This document shows, piece after piece, positions 11,086-23,185 of a stretch of 64,000 nt of DNA. Each line of letters starts with the position of its first letter. Position 1 is the stretch's first letter. Position numbers and translations under genes: made by a program. The notes beneath the pieces are model-generated. The model was given only the letters and a program-made list of their open reading frames with translations. It made no database searches and was not told the origin of the DNA. The stretch covers positions 27,570,690 to 27,634,689 of the forward strand of contig CM032118.1 of the NCBI GenBank assembly GCA_018894105.1, in the 5' to 3' direction. The DNA comes from Jacaranda mimosifolia (lineage: Eukaryota; Streptophyta; Magnoliopsida; Lamiales; Bignoniaceae).

Positions 11086-13772
11086 TTAGTGGTGGCTTGT
11101 TAGAGAACAAGTTCACTAAAAGCTTGCTCGGAGAATCCACTAGATAGTCGAAGAGGCGAGTCAGCAGTGACAAGTTCTCCAACTTACACTAGTGCATATA
11201 ATTAGACCTTTGACCTAAGGATCTATGGTAACCTTGTGTTTAGGTCCTCATGCTTTGACTCTTCCTTGACCATGTAGTGGGTCATTCGGGTGGAGATTGG
11301 GCATGAGCTACTTAGACATGGAGGTTTGTGAGATCCAAGATGGGATCCAACTCCTCGTCATTGTGAAGGGACAGTATATCTCCTATGTATTCTATAATGA
11401 TTGATTTCAAGAAATCATTGCGCAAGGTAGTATGACAATCTGGAAAAAGAGTTTTCCAAAGATGAGGTCATAAAGGAAAATCGAACATTGGGAATAGAAA
11501 CATAGTATCGAGGCTATTATAGAGTTGACAAATATCTTGCCCTAGGCTTCTTTCGGGAGATAGGAGACAGAAAGACTGTATTTACATGGTACGCGTAGAG
11601 CTAGAATAGTTCTCCAAAAGCATTCATTTTGGCCAATTAGTTGGGCTCAATAGGCTTGAAGTTGGACATCGACCATGGAGATTGTGTGCTCTTCAATTAA
11701 TGGAGATTAATTGGATTAAGTCGATTAGTTCAAAGGAGTTTAAACTAATGTGAATATTCGATATTCTATAAGTCACAAAAGTTGTGAGCCCATGTCCAAT
11801 AAATGGTAGAACCTAATGGGTCACACACAAAAGCTAATTGCAAATCCTACTTGATGAAGGGGAATTTTCTAAAAGCTAGAAAAGTTCCTTAATGACCGAT
11901 TTTGGAGGTAGATGTTTGATGTCATTTTGGCTTGGTCAATTTAATTGTTAAATTGATCCAATTAATTTAAGGAGTTAAATTACGACCAAATAATTAAGGA
12001 GTTAATTATTTGGTGCCACATGACTATCAATTGGTCAAGTTAACTTAAGGAGTTAAGTTAACAATTACTTGCTTAAAGAGTTAAGCAAATTGACTTAAGA
12101 GTTAAGTGAATGGTTAACTAATTAAATTAAAGTATTTAATTTAATTAATATGAAGAATTATTTTTGAAGGGAAAAATTCAAATGAAATGTTCATTTGGTG
12201 TGAATTAGAGTTAATTTAGATGACATTTCATGAGATGAAATAAAGATTCCAAATGAAATTCAAATTCACATACCAACTTGCAAGGGCTAGTTGCCGCCAC
12301 CCTTGAGGAAGGTGTGATGCCACCTTGGCATCACACCATCCTCCCTCTATATATAGATATGGAGTGTTGAGTGGGTGGCCACACGTGAATTGCAAGCTGG
12401 AATTACATTCTCTCATTTTCCCTCCAATTTCCCAAGTGTTGCCTCATGTGTAAGGTTGTAAATGGATATTCAAAAATTAATTTATTGTTCGCATTTGTAT
12501 CTGTTTAAAGCGGATATTATCCGTATTTTCGATCAGTAGATATCCAATTATAAATGGATACGGATATGGTAAATGCATATCCGATCTGAATACATATTTA
12601 TTAAATAATAGATCATTTATAATTTTCAATAGAAATCTCATAATTCATATATGTGTGTGTGTGTGTATGTATATATATCTAAATTATGATGGAAGAATTG
12701 GGAAGAAAAAAGAATAAATTTAAAAAATTATTGTAATATAAAAACAAATTGAATAATAAAGTTAATCAACATAATTATTGTGGGTTGACTTTATAATTAA
12801 TATACTTAAATGCCATTATTATTATTAATAAGTACTAATAATCAATTATAAAATCAATTATTAATTAGAAATTATGCTATTTGTTTGATATCTTTTGCTT
12901 TAATGAAATTTTATGATTCCTTCTATTAATTAAAATATGTATTTGTTATAGGTTCATAAATTCACATATTTGGATATTCCTAAATGAATATCTCAATAAT
13001 TATAATCGAATATGAATATAAAATAATAATTCGAATACGAATAAGTTTAATAAAATATGAATACATTTGAATAATTATAATCGAATACAGATATATCCGA
13101 ACCTAATCGATATCCGATGGATACGAATTTGGATATCATTTTTAAATATCCATCAAATCCATATCCGTATCCGAATATTTGAAAAGTTAAACAGATATGA
13201 ATATGGAAACAGTGTATCCGATCCGTTTAATATCCGTTTACACCCCTACTTATGTGTTTAAGCTTCACTTTTCTTCATCTTCTATCTCCAAATCAATCCT
13301 TCATCCTTGCATTTCTCCTATTTATTCCCTAGCTAATATTAAGGAGAATTGGATTGTGTATTAGTGTGTAGATCTTATCATTAGAGGCAAAACAATTGGA
13401 TTGCTAGCCTTTGGAGATTCTCTGTTTTGGGCAGTGACTTTGAAGCGTCCATTGGAGGTCTTCTATTTTAAGCTTTTTTTTTTTTTTACTAGAGATACAA
13501 CAAGGAGTTTTGTTCTTTTGGTTCAAATTTCACTCAAATCGGAGATCATTTGGCCGGGCAAAAGTTGCTGGAAAGCTGTTGTGCTGCTAAGGGGATAGTT
13601 TTCAAGGAGTTGAGATCTTCTTCCACCTTCCTTTTATTTTCTGCAAATCAGGGTAATTCTCATACCAAATCTAAATTTGTGGTATGTTTAGATCCTTGAG
13701 GTCATATGTAGCCTAGTTATTTTAGCGTTTTTGTGCTTTGATAATTGGATCATATTACTACATATGACTTCA
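11086..13772 (+). repeat. Copia-B 5' LTR, second segment
   Basis: Continues the LTR after Copia-A and matches 19912-21790 in order. It includes a TATATATA box at 12348-12355 and ends ATGACTTCA at 13772. A hAT-like element (12451-13248) interrupts it; that insert is absent from the matching point of the 3' LTR. Confidence 0.9.
12451..13248. mobile_element. hAT-like non-autonomous element
   Basis: 798 bp inserted in the Copia-B 5' LTR and absent from its 3' LTR. It is flanked by an 8-bp duplication, CTCATGTG (12443-12450) and CTTATGTG (13249-13256, one mismatch). The left end is TAAGGTTGTAAATGGATATT; the right end, reversed, is TAGGGGTGTAAACGGATATT. The interior is rich in GGATAT/CCGAAT words, as in many plant hAT deletion derivatives. 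There is no transposase ORF. Confidence 0.8.
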
Positions 13773-13774
13773 AG

Positions 13775-13786
13775 TGGTATTGGAGC
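13775..13786 (+). promoter_or_regulatory. Copia-B primer binding site
   Basis: TGGTATTGGAGC lies two bases after the LTR end. It differs at two positions from TGGTATCAGAGC, the usual plant copia site complementary to initiator tRNA-Met. Confidence 0.75.
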
Positions 13787-15716
13787 CTAATTCATGCCAT
13801 GATTTGGATTTTTTATTGATTGATTCATGTGATGGATTGATCAAAATCTCCAAAAACTTGATCCAACCTATGGATTAGAGTTTTTGGATGGTGTTGTGTG
13901 TGGCTCCTTACTTGATGAATTGAAAACATGCTAATATGTGTTTTAAGTGTTAATTCATATGATTAGTACGTTTTAATTCATAGTTGCTAATGTTGAATTT
14001 TGATTTGGCATTAGATGATGTTATATGTTGATATACCATGCTAAATTTAGCCTTAAGGTGTTTTGTTCATTTTTAGATCCAATATGATTGGAGTTTATTG
14101 GAGATTTTTTAAGAATGCAGTTCTTACTTAAACTAGTTTTTGGAAGTATGATTGAGCACTTGAAATTTCATCTTTAAAAAGGAGTTTCACATCTGAAATT
14201 TCATCTATATTGTGTGACTCAATGCTTAGGAGGTGTCCTAAATTTTTTAGCGCACAAAAGTTGAGCAAAAATTAACTTAACTCGGCTATGACTCCAAAAT
14301 AGGGCTGCTACCAACTACTGCCAGGCGTTGGCCAGGCAGCGACAATTTAGAGTCTAGACGAGTTTTTAGAGTTAATTTTGGCTCCTTAAGTGACCAAAAG
14401 TGTGTTGTTTCACACATAATAGATGCACAAGGGTTGTGCAAGTTCTCAAAATTACATTTGACATTTTTGATTGCTTTTAAAAACTTGTTAAAGTTAATCT
14501 TCAATAATGTGGCATAATTGTTATGCTTGCTCTTGCTTGGCCAATTAATTATTTATGACATAACAGTATTTAATTGTTGAAATTGAATGTCAATTCTAGA
14601 TTTATTTATTGTTCATTTAATTGTTGAAAGGATGATGAATGAATGGGGATGATCATGAGACTTGAATATTGATTTTATTTGTTTCAAGTTGTTGAAAAGT
14701 GTTGTATTAAATTGGGGCTTGCATGCCTCTTAATTTCTATCTTATAAATTTTATGAGAGTAGAATTACTAGGAGTGAGGATTTCTTTCTCATGTAAATGC
14801 TGCATAGAGCAAAGAAGGCTATTGGAGGCATGAAGACCCATGAATGTAAAGGGATATGCTCATGTAATAACTAAATTTAATCAACCCACTTAAAATCAAT
14901 TAAGTGGTGCACCTGTGGCTCTAAGTGCATCACTTGGTTAAGGCTCATGGTCATCCTACCCTAGGAGCATGCTAGACACATTTACTTATTTATGCTTTTC
15001 ATATTCTATTGATGTATGAGATGCATGGTTAGAATACAGAAAACCTAAAAAAGAAGATAAAAATGATGAGATCTTTGCAAGCAAGAAAAACCCTCCACTT
15101 AGAATGTCTAAGTGCTTCCAAATATTAAGTCAAAATGGATACAAATTAAAAGGTGTTTTAATTAATCTATGCCTTCTACCAATAGTATATGCTATGACGA
15201 TGTTACCATCTTTGTGTGACGACACTAGGTCAAGGGGTTAAACTTAGGTGAAAAGCTATTAGCATATACTTAGCATAAGATGCACTTTTGATTTGAGGCT
15301 TCCCATGCATTAGCACTAGGTTACGAGGGATGTCGTGGAGTGGTCTCAAATCAAAGTTTGATTGGTAGGTCTGACTTAATACCTAGTAGTGTAGATGGTG
15401 CACAATCACATGGGTCTATATGAAAAGTGAGACAAAATACATCAAAAGTTGCATGAGATGCAATTAGCAAATGTTGCTTACCCTTTGATTTATGGATGGC
15501 ACTCGGTCACGTGAGGCCACTTGCAAGTCCTTGGGATCTTGATTCTCAATAGGAAATGAGATTTTTCGAATTCTTCTAGGGGGTAAAGAATTTGATAAAA
15601 TAGTGGGAGAAAACATGCTTGAAAGACCATCAACATATTTTCAACATCAATATTCAATCATATGCTTATACTCTTCCTTTCATCTCTTGTAGATTTTCAA
15701 AATCTTCAAAAATGAA
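13787..15716 (+). other. Copia-B long leader
   Basis: About 1.9 kb between primer site and gag ATG with no recognisable domain and no convincing ORF. A leader this long is unusual for copia elements and may hold decayed or inserted sequence. Confidence 0.5.
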
Positions 15717-18700
15717 ATGGCTAAAAATCCTCTCTACACTATTTTGGAAACCAATAAACTAACTGGGTCAAACTTTCGTGATTGGTTGAGAAACCTCAAG
15801 ATAATTTTAGACTCTGAAAAAAAGACATATATCTTTGATCAATGTCTTCCAGACACCTTGGGCGATGATGCCATCAACTCGTGAATTGTTCACTAAGTTT
15901 GTAGATCATCATCTACAAGTTAGATGCCTCATGATGGCTTCCATCACCAATGAGCTCCAAAAGACTCATTAGCATATGAAATATGAAAATGAGATCTACG
16001 CACACCTACAAGAGTTGTATGGTGTTCAAACAAGACACAAAATTTTTGCTTTGTCAAGAGAGCTCTTTAGGTCAAGAATGGTTGAGGGTTCAAGTGTCCA
16101 TGATCACGGGCTTAAGATGATTAGACTCATCGAAAAGCTTGGAAAACTTGATATGATCATGGATAATGACCTCTATGTAGATTTGATCCTACAGTCATTG
16201 CTCTCTTCATTCAATCAATTCGTTATGAACTTTAATATATCCAAGCAAGAAGTGACGATTAACGAATTGGTGAACATGTTGTTAACCGCTGAGGTGATGA
16301 TGAAAAAGGAAAATCTTGTTATGCTTGCTTCCTCCTCTAAGTTTAGGGATCCTAGAAATGGAGGTAAAAGAAGAAGAGTTCTTCATCCAAAGGAAAGCAA
16401 CCCTTGAAAAGTTTGGGGAGAGTCAAGAAGAAAAAAGAGGCTACATCCAATGCGAGTTGTTTTCATTGTGGAGAAAAAGGACATTGCAAAAGAAATTGCA
16501 AAGCTTACCTTGCAACCCTTGAGAAGGGTATGTACTTTATTGAAGTGCATTTACGACTAATTCTTCCTCATAAGCATTTGATACCGTATGTGGTTCTCAC
16601 CTTTGTAATTCGTTACAAGGGATAGAAAGAAGCAAGAGCCTTAATTAAGGGGATATGATCCTCCGCCTGGGAAATGCAGTAAGAGTTGCCACCATGGTCT
16701 AAGGCGTTGTCAAGTTAGACTTGGGGAATGCTTCCATTGTATTAAATCCTTGTTATTATGCACCCAACCTTGTTAAGAATATTATTTCTATTCCCGATCT
16801 TGATAATGAAACATATGATTTTTCTATATCGAATGGGATGTTGATAGCATTAAATAATGGTTCTTTAATTGCACAAAGTACATTAAATAACGGATTATAC
16901 ATACTTGATTCACAACCTTTATTAATCCACATTCAATCAAGTAAAAGAAAATTAGATAACCAAGAAGATGCCATCTTATGGCATGCAAGACTTGGATATA
17001 TCTCTAAAAATAAGATGAACAAGTTAGAAGCTCTGAAAGCACTAAATGTTAGTGGCATTGAGGACCTTCCTACTTGTGAACCTTGTTTGAAGGGAAAAAT
17101 GACCAAGGCTCCTTTTATGGGACAAATGGAGTGCACCACAAGTCCTTTGGATTTAATCTATACATATGTTTGTAGCCTACTAAGAGTTAGTACGAGGGGA
17201 GGCTATTCTTACTTCAACACTTTCACCGATGATTATAGTCGATTCAAATATATATCTTATAAAATACAAGTCCAAAGCCTTTGAAAGGTTTAAAGAGTAT
17301 AGGGATGAAGTAGAAAAGCAAAAGGGACTTAGTATTAAATCTCTTCGATCAGATCGAGGAGTAGAATACTTAAATACCAAATTCTTGGATTATCTAAAGG
17401 AAAATGATATTATCTCTCAATGGACTCCACCCAGCTCATCCCAACACAATAGAGTAGCTGAGAGGAGAAATCATACCTTATTGGACATGGTACGTTCCAT
17501 GATGAACTTTTTCAATGTGCCTATATCCTTTTGGAGATATGCATTACATAAGCGGCAAGGCTACTAAATGTAGTACTATCAAAGTCGGTGCCGAAAATGC
17601 CGCATGAGATGTGGTATGACAAAGCACCCTCTTACCATTACTTCAGGTTGGGGGTCTCTCGCCTATGTGAGATGGATAGTGGGAGATAAGTTAGATAGTA
17701 GGAGATAAGTTAGATAGTAGATCCACCTTATGGAAGTTTGTGGGATACCCAACAGAGTCTTTAGGTTATTAATTTTTATAATCCTTCGGAACAAAAAGTG
17801 TTTGTTTCAAGGAACACCCACTTTTTGGAAAATGAATTTCTATTAGATAGAAATGGCGTTGTTGTTGAACTTGATGAAGTTCAAGATGATTTTCAAATTC
17901 CACAAGCGGTGGAAACAAGTGAGCATCAAGAGCAGGACACACAACCTCTAAAAAGGTTAGATCGAATCAAGAAGCAACCCAAAATGTTCGGATTTCTTTA
18001 TGAGATGAGCCAATTAGATAGTGATCTGAAGACCTATGAGGAAGGTATGTTAGATATAGACTCGGTACATTAGCTAGACGCCATGAAATCTAAAATGAAC
18101 TCCATATACTCCAACAAAGTATGGACTTTGGTAGATCAACCAAGGGGAATATTTCCTGTTGGTTGCAAGCAGATTTGTAAGTGAAAGCTAGGAGTCGATG
18201 GAGAGTTTAAGACCTTTAGGGCACGACACACTCAAAGACTCAATATTGATTTCAAGAAAACCTTTTTGTCAGTTGCAATGCTAAGTTCATTTGACTATGA
18301 AATATGGTAAATGGATGTGAAAATTGTTTTCCTCAATGAAAACGTTGAAGAAGAAATTTATATAGAGCAACCACAAGGTTTTACATCTAAATAGAGTGAG
18401 TAAAAGGTTTGAAAACTCCAGAGATTTATTTATGGACTCAAACAAGCGTCTTGAAGTTGGAACATAAGTTTTAATAAGACAGTTAAATCATTTGGCTTTA
18501 TCAAAAATGTGTATGAACTTTGTATGTACAAGAAGGCTAGTGGGAGTAGTATACAGTTTATTGTACTTTATGTCGATGACATTCTTCTTATTGGGAATGA
18601 GAGAGAAATGTTAAAGTATATTAAAGCGTGGTTATCTACTTAAATCTCTATAAAGGATTTGGGATAAGCATCTTATGTATTAGGAATACATATTTATAGA

Positions 18701-19545
18701 GATAGATCGAGGAAGATGCTGTGGCTTTCCCAAACCCCATATATTGATAAGATACTAAAGATATTTAGTATAGAAGAATCCAATAGGGGATTTCTCTATA
18801 TAGGACATGGTATTCATCTCGCCAAGTCTATGGCCCCTAAGACTGACAACGAGAGATAAAGAATATCCCACATACCTTATGCATATGCTATTAGGAGCAT
18901 AATATATGTCGTTCAATGTACAAGGCCATATATGACACATGCTCTAAGTGTTACAAGCTGTTTTCAATCCAACCCCGATCAATGTCACTAGATGGCTGTT
19001 AAAACAATCTTTAAATACTTGCGAAGGACTAAAGACTTGTTTTTGGTATACGGCAACGGAGAATTGAAACTCGAAGGGTTTTTGGATTCTACATTCCAAC
19101 CCGATGTGGATGGCTCTGGATTTATATTTTGCCTCAATAGTGGCACGGTCAGTTGGAAGAGTTCTAAACAAGAGACCACGATCGATTCAACTACAGAGGT
19201 GGAATACATTGCGGCTTCAGAAGCTGCAAAGGAAGGTGTTTAGATTAAAAACTCCATCAAATAGTTGGATGTAGTACCTAGCTTTGTCGAGCCAACAATT
19301 GTCTTCTGTGACAACAATGAGGCGATAGCGCAAGCGAAAGAGCCAAGATCTCATCAGCAATCCAAGCATATTTTGAGGTAATATCATTTGATCTAGGAGA
19401 TCATTGATAGAGACAACATCCGAGTGGAGAGAATTGCCCCAGAAAAGAATATAGCAAATCTACTGACTAAACTTCTTATTGCAAAAGGTTTTTAAAGGAC
19501 ATCTTGAGAAAATGGGTCTTAAGGCTATGGGGAATTAGCTTTAGG
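15717..19545 (+). pseudogene. Copia-B gag-pol, heavily decayed
   Basis: Gag starts M-A-K-N-P-L-Y-T-I-L-E and has LTGSNFRDWLRNLK, typical of a plant copia capsid. The CCHC knuckle CFHCGEKGHCKRNC is at 16458-16499. The protease active site reads DTVCGSH (16580-16600) where family members have DTGCGSH, so a key glycine is changed. Pre-integrase follows (WHARLGY, CEPC), with Tyr where the second His is expected. Integrase begins TYVCS in place of TDVCG, losing an aspartate. RT (18100-18950, YVDDILL near 18570) and RNase H (18990-19450) are broken by many stops. This is an inactive relic much older than Copia-A. Confidence 0.9.
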
Positions 19546-19558
19546 AAAAGTGGGAGAT

Positions 19559-21790
19559 TGTTGGAATAGTACCTCGCAAGCCAATTAGATTGGCATGTAA
19601 ACTATTTTACTTGTGATACAATCTTGATTGAATGATATTTATTAAATAGCCATCTTCATCTTATGCTTATATCTTCATCACTGGCATTTGGTTGAAGCCC
19701 TTCAATCATACCGGACTATGGGACTCGGTTAGTACACTCAGGGATGATCATGAAATAAGTCTTACACGGTCATGATGTTAAATCTTTCAAGTCGTAGGAT
19801 CTTACGAGATAGGGCATCTAAGATTGGGATACACTTGCACTAACGATGCATAAATGCAAGGGTTAGATGTTGCTCCATTTCATGAGTAATACCATATGAG
19901 ATATGGGTGCATGTTAGTGGGTGCTTGCTAGAGAACAAGTTCACTAAAGGCCCACTTGGAGAATCCACTAGATAGCTGAAGAGGCAAGTCGGTAGTGTCA
20001 AGTTCTTCAACTTACGCTAGTGCATATAATTAGTCTTTGGACCTGAGGATCCATGGTAACCATATGTTTTGGTCATCATGCTTTGACTCTTTCTTGATCA
20101 TGTAGGGGGTCGTTTGAGTGGAGATTAGGCATGATCTACTTAGATATAGAGGTTTATGAAATCCAATGTAGGATTTGACTTCACGTTGTTATGAAGGCCG
20201 AGTACATCTCCTATGTATTCTATAATGATCGATTTCAAGAAATCCTTGCGCAAGGTAGTAGACAATTTGGCGAAAGAGTTTTCAAAGATGAGATCATAAA
20301 GGGTTATTGAACATTGGGAATAGAAACGTAGTATCGAGGCTATTCGAAAGCCGACAAATATCTTGCCCTAGGCCTCTTTGGGGGGATAGGAGATGGAAGG
20401 ACCGTATTTACATGATACGCATAGAGCTAGAATAACTCTCCAAAAGCATTCATTTTGGCTAATTAGTTGCGCTATATAGGCTTGAGGTTGGACATCGACC
20501 ATGGAGATTGGGTACTCTTCAATTAATGGAGATTAATTGAATTAAGTCGATTAGTTTAAAAGAGCTTAAACTAATGTGAATATTCGATATTTTATAAGTC
20601 ACAAACATTGTGAGCCCATATCTAATGAATGGTAGAACCTAATGAGCCACAAACAAAAGCCAATTGCAAATGCTACTTGATGAAGGGGAAGTTTTTAAGA
20701 GTTAGAAAAGTTTCTTAATGATCGATTTTGGAGGTAGGCGTTTGATGTCATTTTAGCTTGGTTAATTTAATTGTTAAATTGATCCAATTAATTTAAGGAT
20801 TTAATTACGACTAAGTAATTAAGGAGTTAATTATTTAGTACCACATGACTATAAATTGGTCAAGTTAACTTAAGGAGTTAACACTTACTTGCTTAAGGAG
20901 TTCACCAAATTGACTTAAGAGTTAAATCAACGGTTAATTAATTAAATTAAAGTGTTTAATTTAATTAAATTGAAGAATTATTTTTGGAGGGAAAAATTCA
21001 AATGAAATGTTCATTGGTGTGAATTAGAATTTATTTGATGACATTTCATGAGAAGAAATGAAGATTCCAAATGAAATTCAAATTCATATGCTAACTTGCA
21101 AGGGCTAGTTGGTGGTGCCACCCTTGAGAAAGGTGTGATGCCACTTTGGCATCATACCATCCTCTCTCTATATTAGATATAGAGTGTGGAATGGGCGGTC
21201 ACATGTGAATTGCAAGCGAGAATTAGATTCTCTCATTTTCCCTCCAATTTCCCAAGTGTTGCCTCATGTGTTTAAGCTTCACTTTTCTTCATCTCCTACC
21301 TCCAAATCAAGCCTTCATCCTTGCATTTCTCCTCTTTATTCTCCAGCTAATATTGAGGAGAAGTGGATTGTGCATTGGTGTGTAGATCTTATCATTAGAG
21401 GCAAAATAATTGGATTGCTAGCCTTTGGAGATCCTCTGTTTCAAGTAGTGACTTTGGAGTGTCCATTGGAGGTATTTCCGGATCTGTTATGAGCTGATTT
21501 TTTTACTAGAGATACGTCAAGAAATTTCTGTTCTTTTTATTCAAATTTTACTCAAATCGGAGTTCATTTTGTTGAGCAAAAGTTGCTAGAAAACCACTGT
21601 GCCGCTGGGTAGACAATTTTCAAAGAGTTGAGATCTTCTTCCACCTTCCTTTGATTTTCTAAAAATCAAGGTAATTCTCATGCCAATTTTGAATCTATGG
21701 TTTGTTTAGATCCTTGGGTTCATATATAGCCTAGTTATTTTAGCATTTTTGAGCTTTGATAATTGTATCCTAGTGCTACATATGACTTCA
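19559..21790 (+). repeat. Copia-B 3' LTR
   Basis: 2232 bp, TGTTGGAATA...ATGACTTCA, preceded by the polypurine tract AAAAGTGGGAGAT. It matches the 5' LTR segments 3001-3355 and 11086-13772 once the nested elements are removed. Confidence 0.92.
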
Positions 21791-22899
21791 TATACCAAAG
21801 AGAAGTTAGGCTCCAATTGTGCTACATTTTAGCTCCTCTAGGTGCAAATATATGAACATAATGAAAGTAGGAGTAAGATTGATATCCAAAATATAAAATC
21901 ATAAATAGGAAAAATATAACAATCTATTCCACTCCAAGGATCTTATTCATGCTCAAAATAAGGATTAAGTTGCAGAAAATTTACCTTTTGAAGATCAATT
22001 CAATTGCGAGAGGAAGATCACTCCAATGAACTATTCAATAGAAAATCCGCGCACAACAGAAGATATCAACGGTTGAGCATCTTCCAAAACTCCAAAAAAT
22101 ATCAAAATTGGCAGATAACTCCAGCACTAATCCAGGTAGAATCTGCCAAAAATTTGTTCCAATCAGAACCTGCTAGGTCTTCCAAATCTATCACTGAATC
22201 TGCCAGACAATAATAGTTGACCAAGGAACTCTAAGTCCCCCAAGTGTTGGACCTCTAATGAACAAGTCAACACACCTTAGGCAAGCTCTAATTCAACCTC
22301 AAATATGCTAGATTAGATTAGGAAGAAGGTAAGGGAATGCCGTTTTGGAGAAGAAAATGAGAGGGAGAAAATTTAGTATGTTTGAATCTTCATCACATGA
22401 ACATCACACTTTTGAAGGAAAATTGGGAATGTACTAGATTAGTGTAAGCTGGAGAACTTGTCACTACCAACTTGCCACTCCAGCAATCTAGTGGATTCTC
22501 CATGTCGGTCTTTAGTGAACTTGTTCTCTAATAAGTACCCACTAACAAGCATCCATGTCTAACATAGATTGCTCATGAAATGGAGCAATATCCAACTCTT
22601 TAGTGTATGCATCATTAGTGCAAGTCTATTCGAATCTTAGATGCCCTATCTCTTAAGATTCTATGACTTGAAATACTTAAAATAACGACCTTAGAGACTT
22701 ATTTCATGATCACCATCATATATGTGACCAAGTTCCATAGTCTTGTGTGATTTAGGGGCTTCAACCTAATGTGAGTAAAGTATAATAAGCATAAGATAAA
22801 GATGGTCATTCAATAAGAATATCATTCAATCAAGATTGTATCACAAGTGAAATAGTTTTTACATGCTAATCTAATTGGCTACGGGGCATTATTCCAACA
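21791..22899 (-). repeat. Antisense short LTR variant of the Copia-B family
   Basis: Read on the minus strand, it begins TGTTGGAATAATGCC at 22899 and matches the first 460 bp of the Copia-B LTR. It then diverges near 22436 into a shorter body of about 600 bp. At its far end is AATTGGAGCCTAAC (21805-21818), like the Copia-B primer site. A polypurine-like AGTGAGAGAT (22900-22909 reversed) lies on its other side. An LTR flanked by both sites suggests a recombined tandem arrangement. Confidence 0.7.
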
Positions 22900-22915
22900 A
22901 TCTCTCACTTACCCT

Positions 22916-23185
22916 AAAGCCAATTCCCCATAGTCTTAAGGCCTATCTTCTCACGTTGCCCTTCAAAGACCTTTTATGTTTTTAGGGTTTTAGTCAGTGG
23001 ATCTACTATATTCTCTTCTAAGGTTACCCTCTCCACTCGGATGTCGCTTCTATCAACAATCTCTCAGATCAAGCGATAGTGCCTCAAAATATGCTTAGAT
23101 CGCTGATGAAATCTTCGCTCTTTTGCTTGCGCAACCACTTTATTATTGTCACAGAAGACAATAATCGACTATTTGATAATTGGTT
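22916..23185 (-). pseudogene. Antisense copia RNase H C-terminal fragment
   Basis: On the minus strand this reads VFCDNNKVVAQ and then the conserved copia pol end (R-S-K-H-I-L-like). It precedes the polypurine tract and the antisense LTR at 22899. It stops near 23185, where the sequence switches to a plus-strand integrase. Confidence 0.75.

Larger units (their letters stand above)
3001..21790 (+). mobile_element. Copia-B: old Ty1/copia element with nested insertions
   Basis: The LTR begins TGTTGGAATA at 3001 and at 19559, and ends ATGACTTCA at 13772 and 21790. A tRNA-Met-like primer site follows the 5' LTR, and a polypurine tract (AAAAGTGGGAGAT, 19546-19558) precedes the 3' LTR. Gag, protease, integrase, RT and RNase H remnants lie between in normal copia order, all broken by stops and frameshifts. 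The 5' LTR hosts Copia-A and a hAT-like element. Without these it is about 2236 bp, against 2232 bp for the 3' LTR. No clean target duplication is visible: CATAT on the left, TATAC on the right. The right side adjoins a rearranged relative. Confidence 0.9.
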
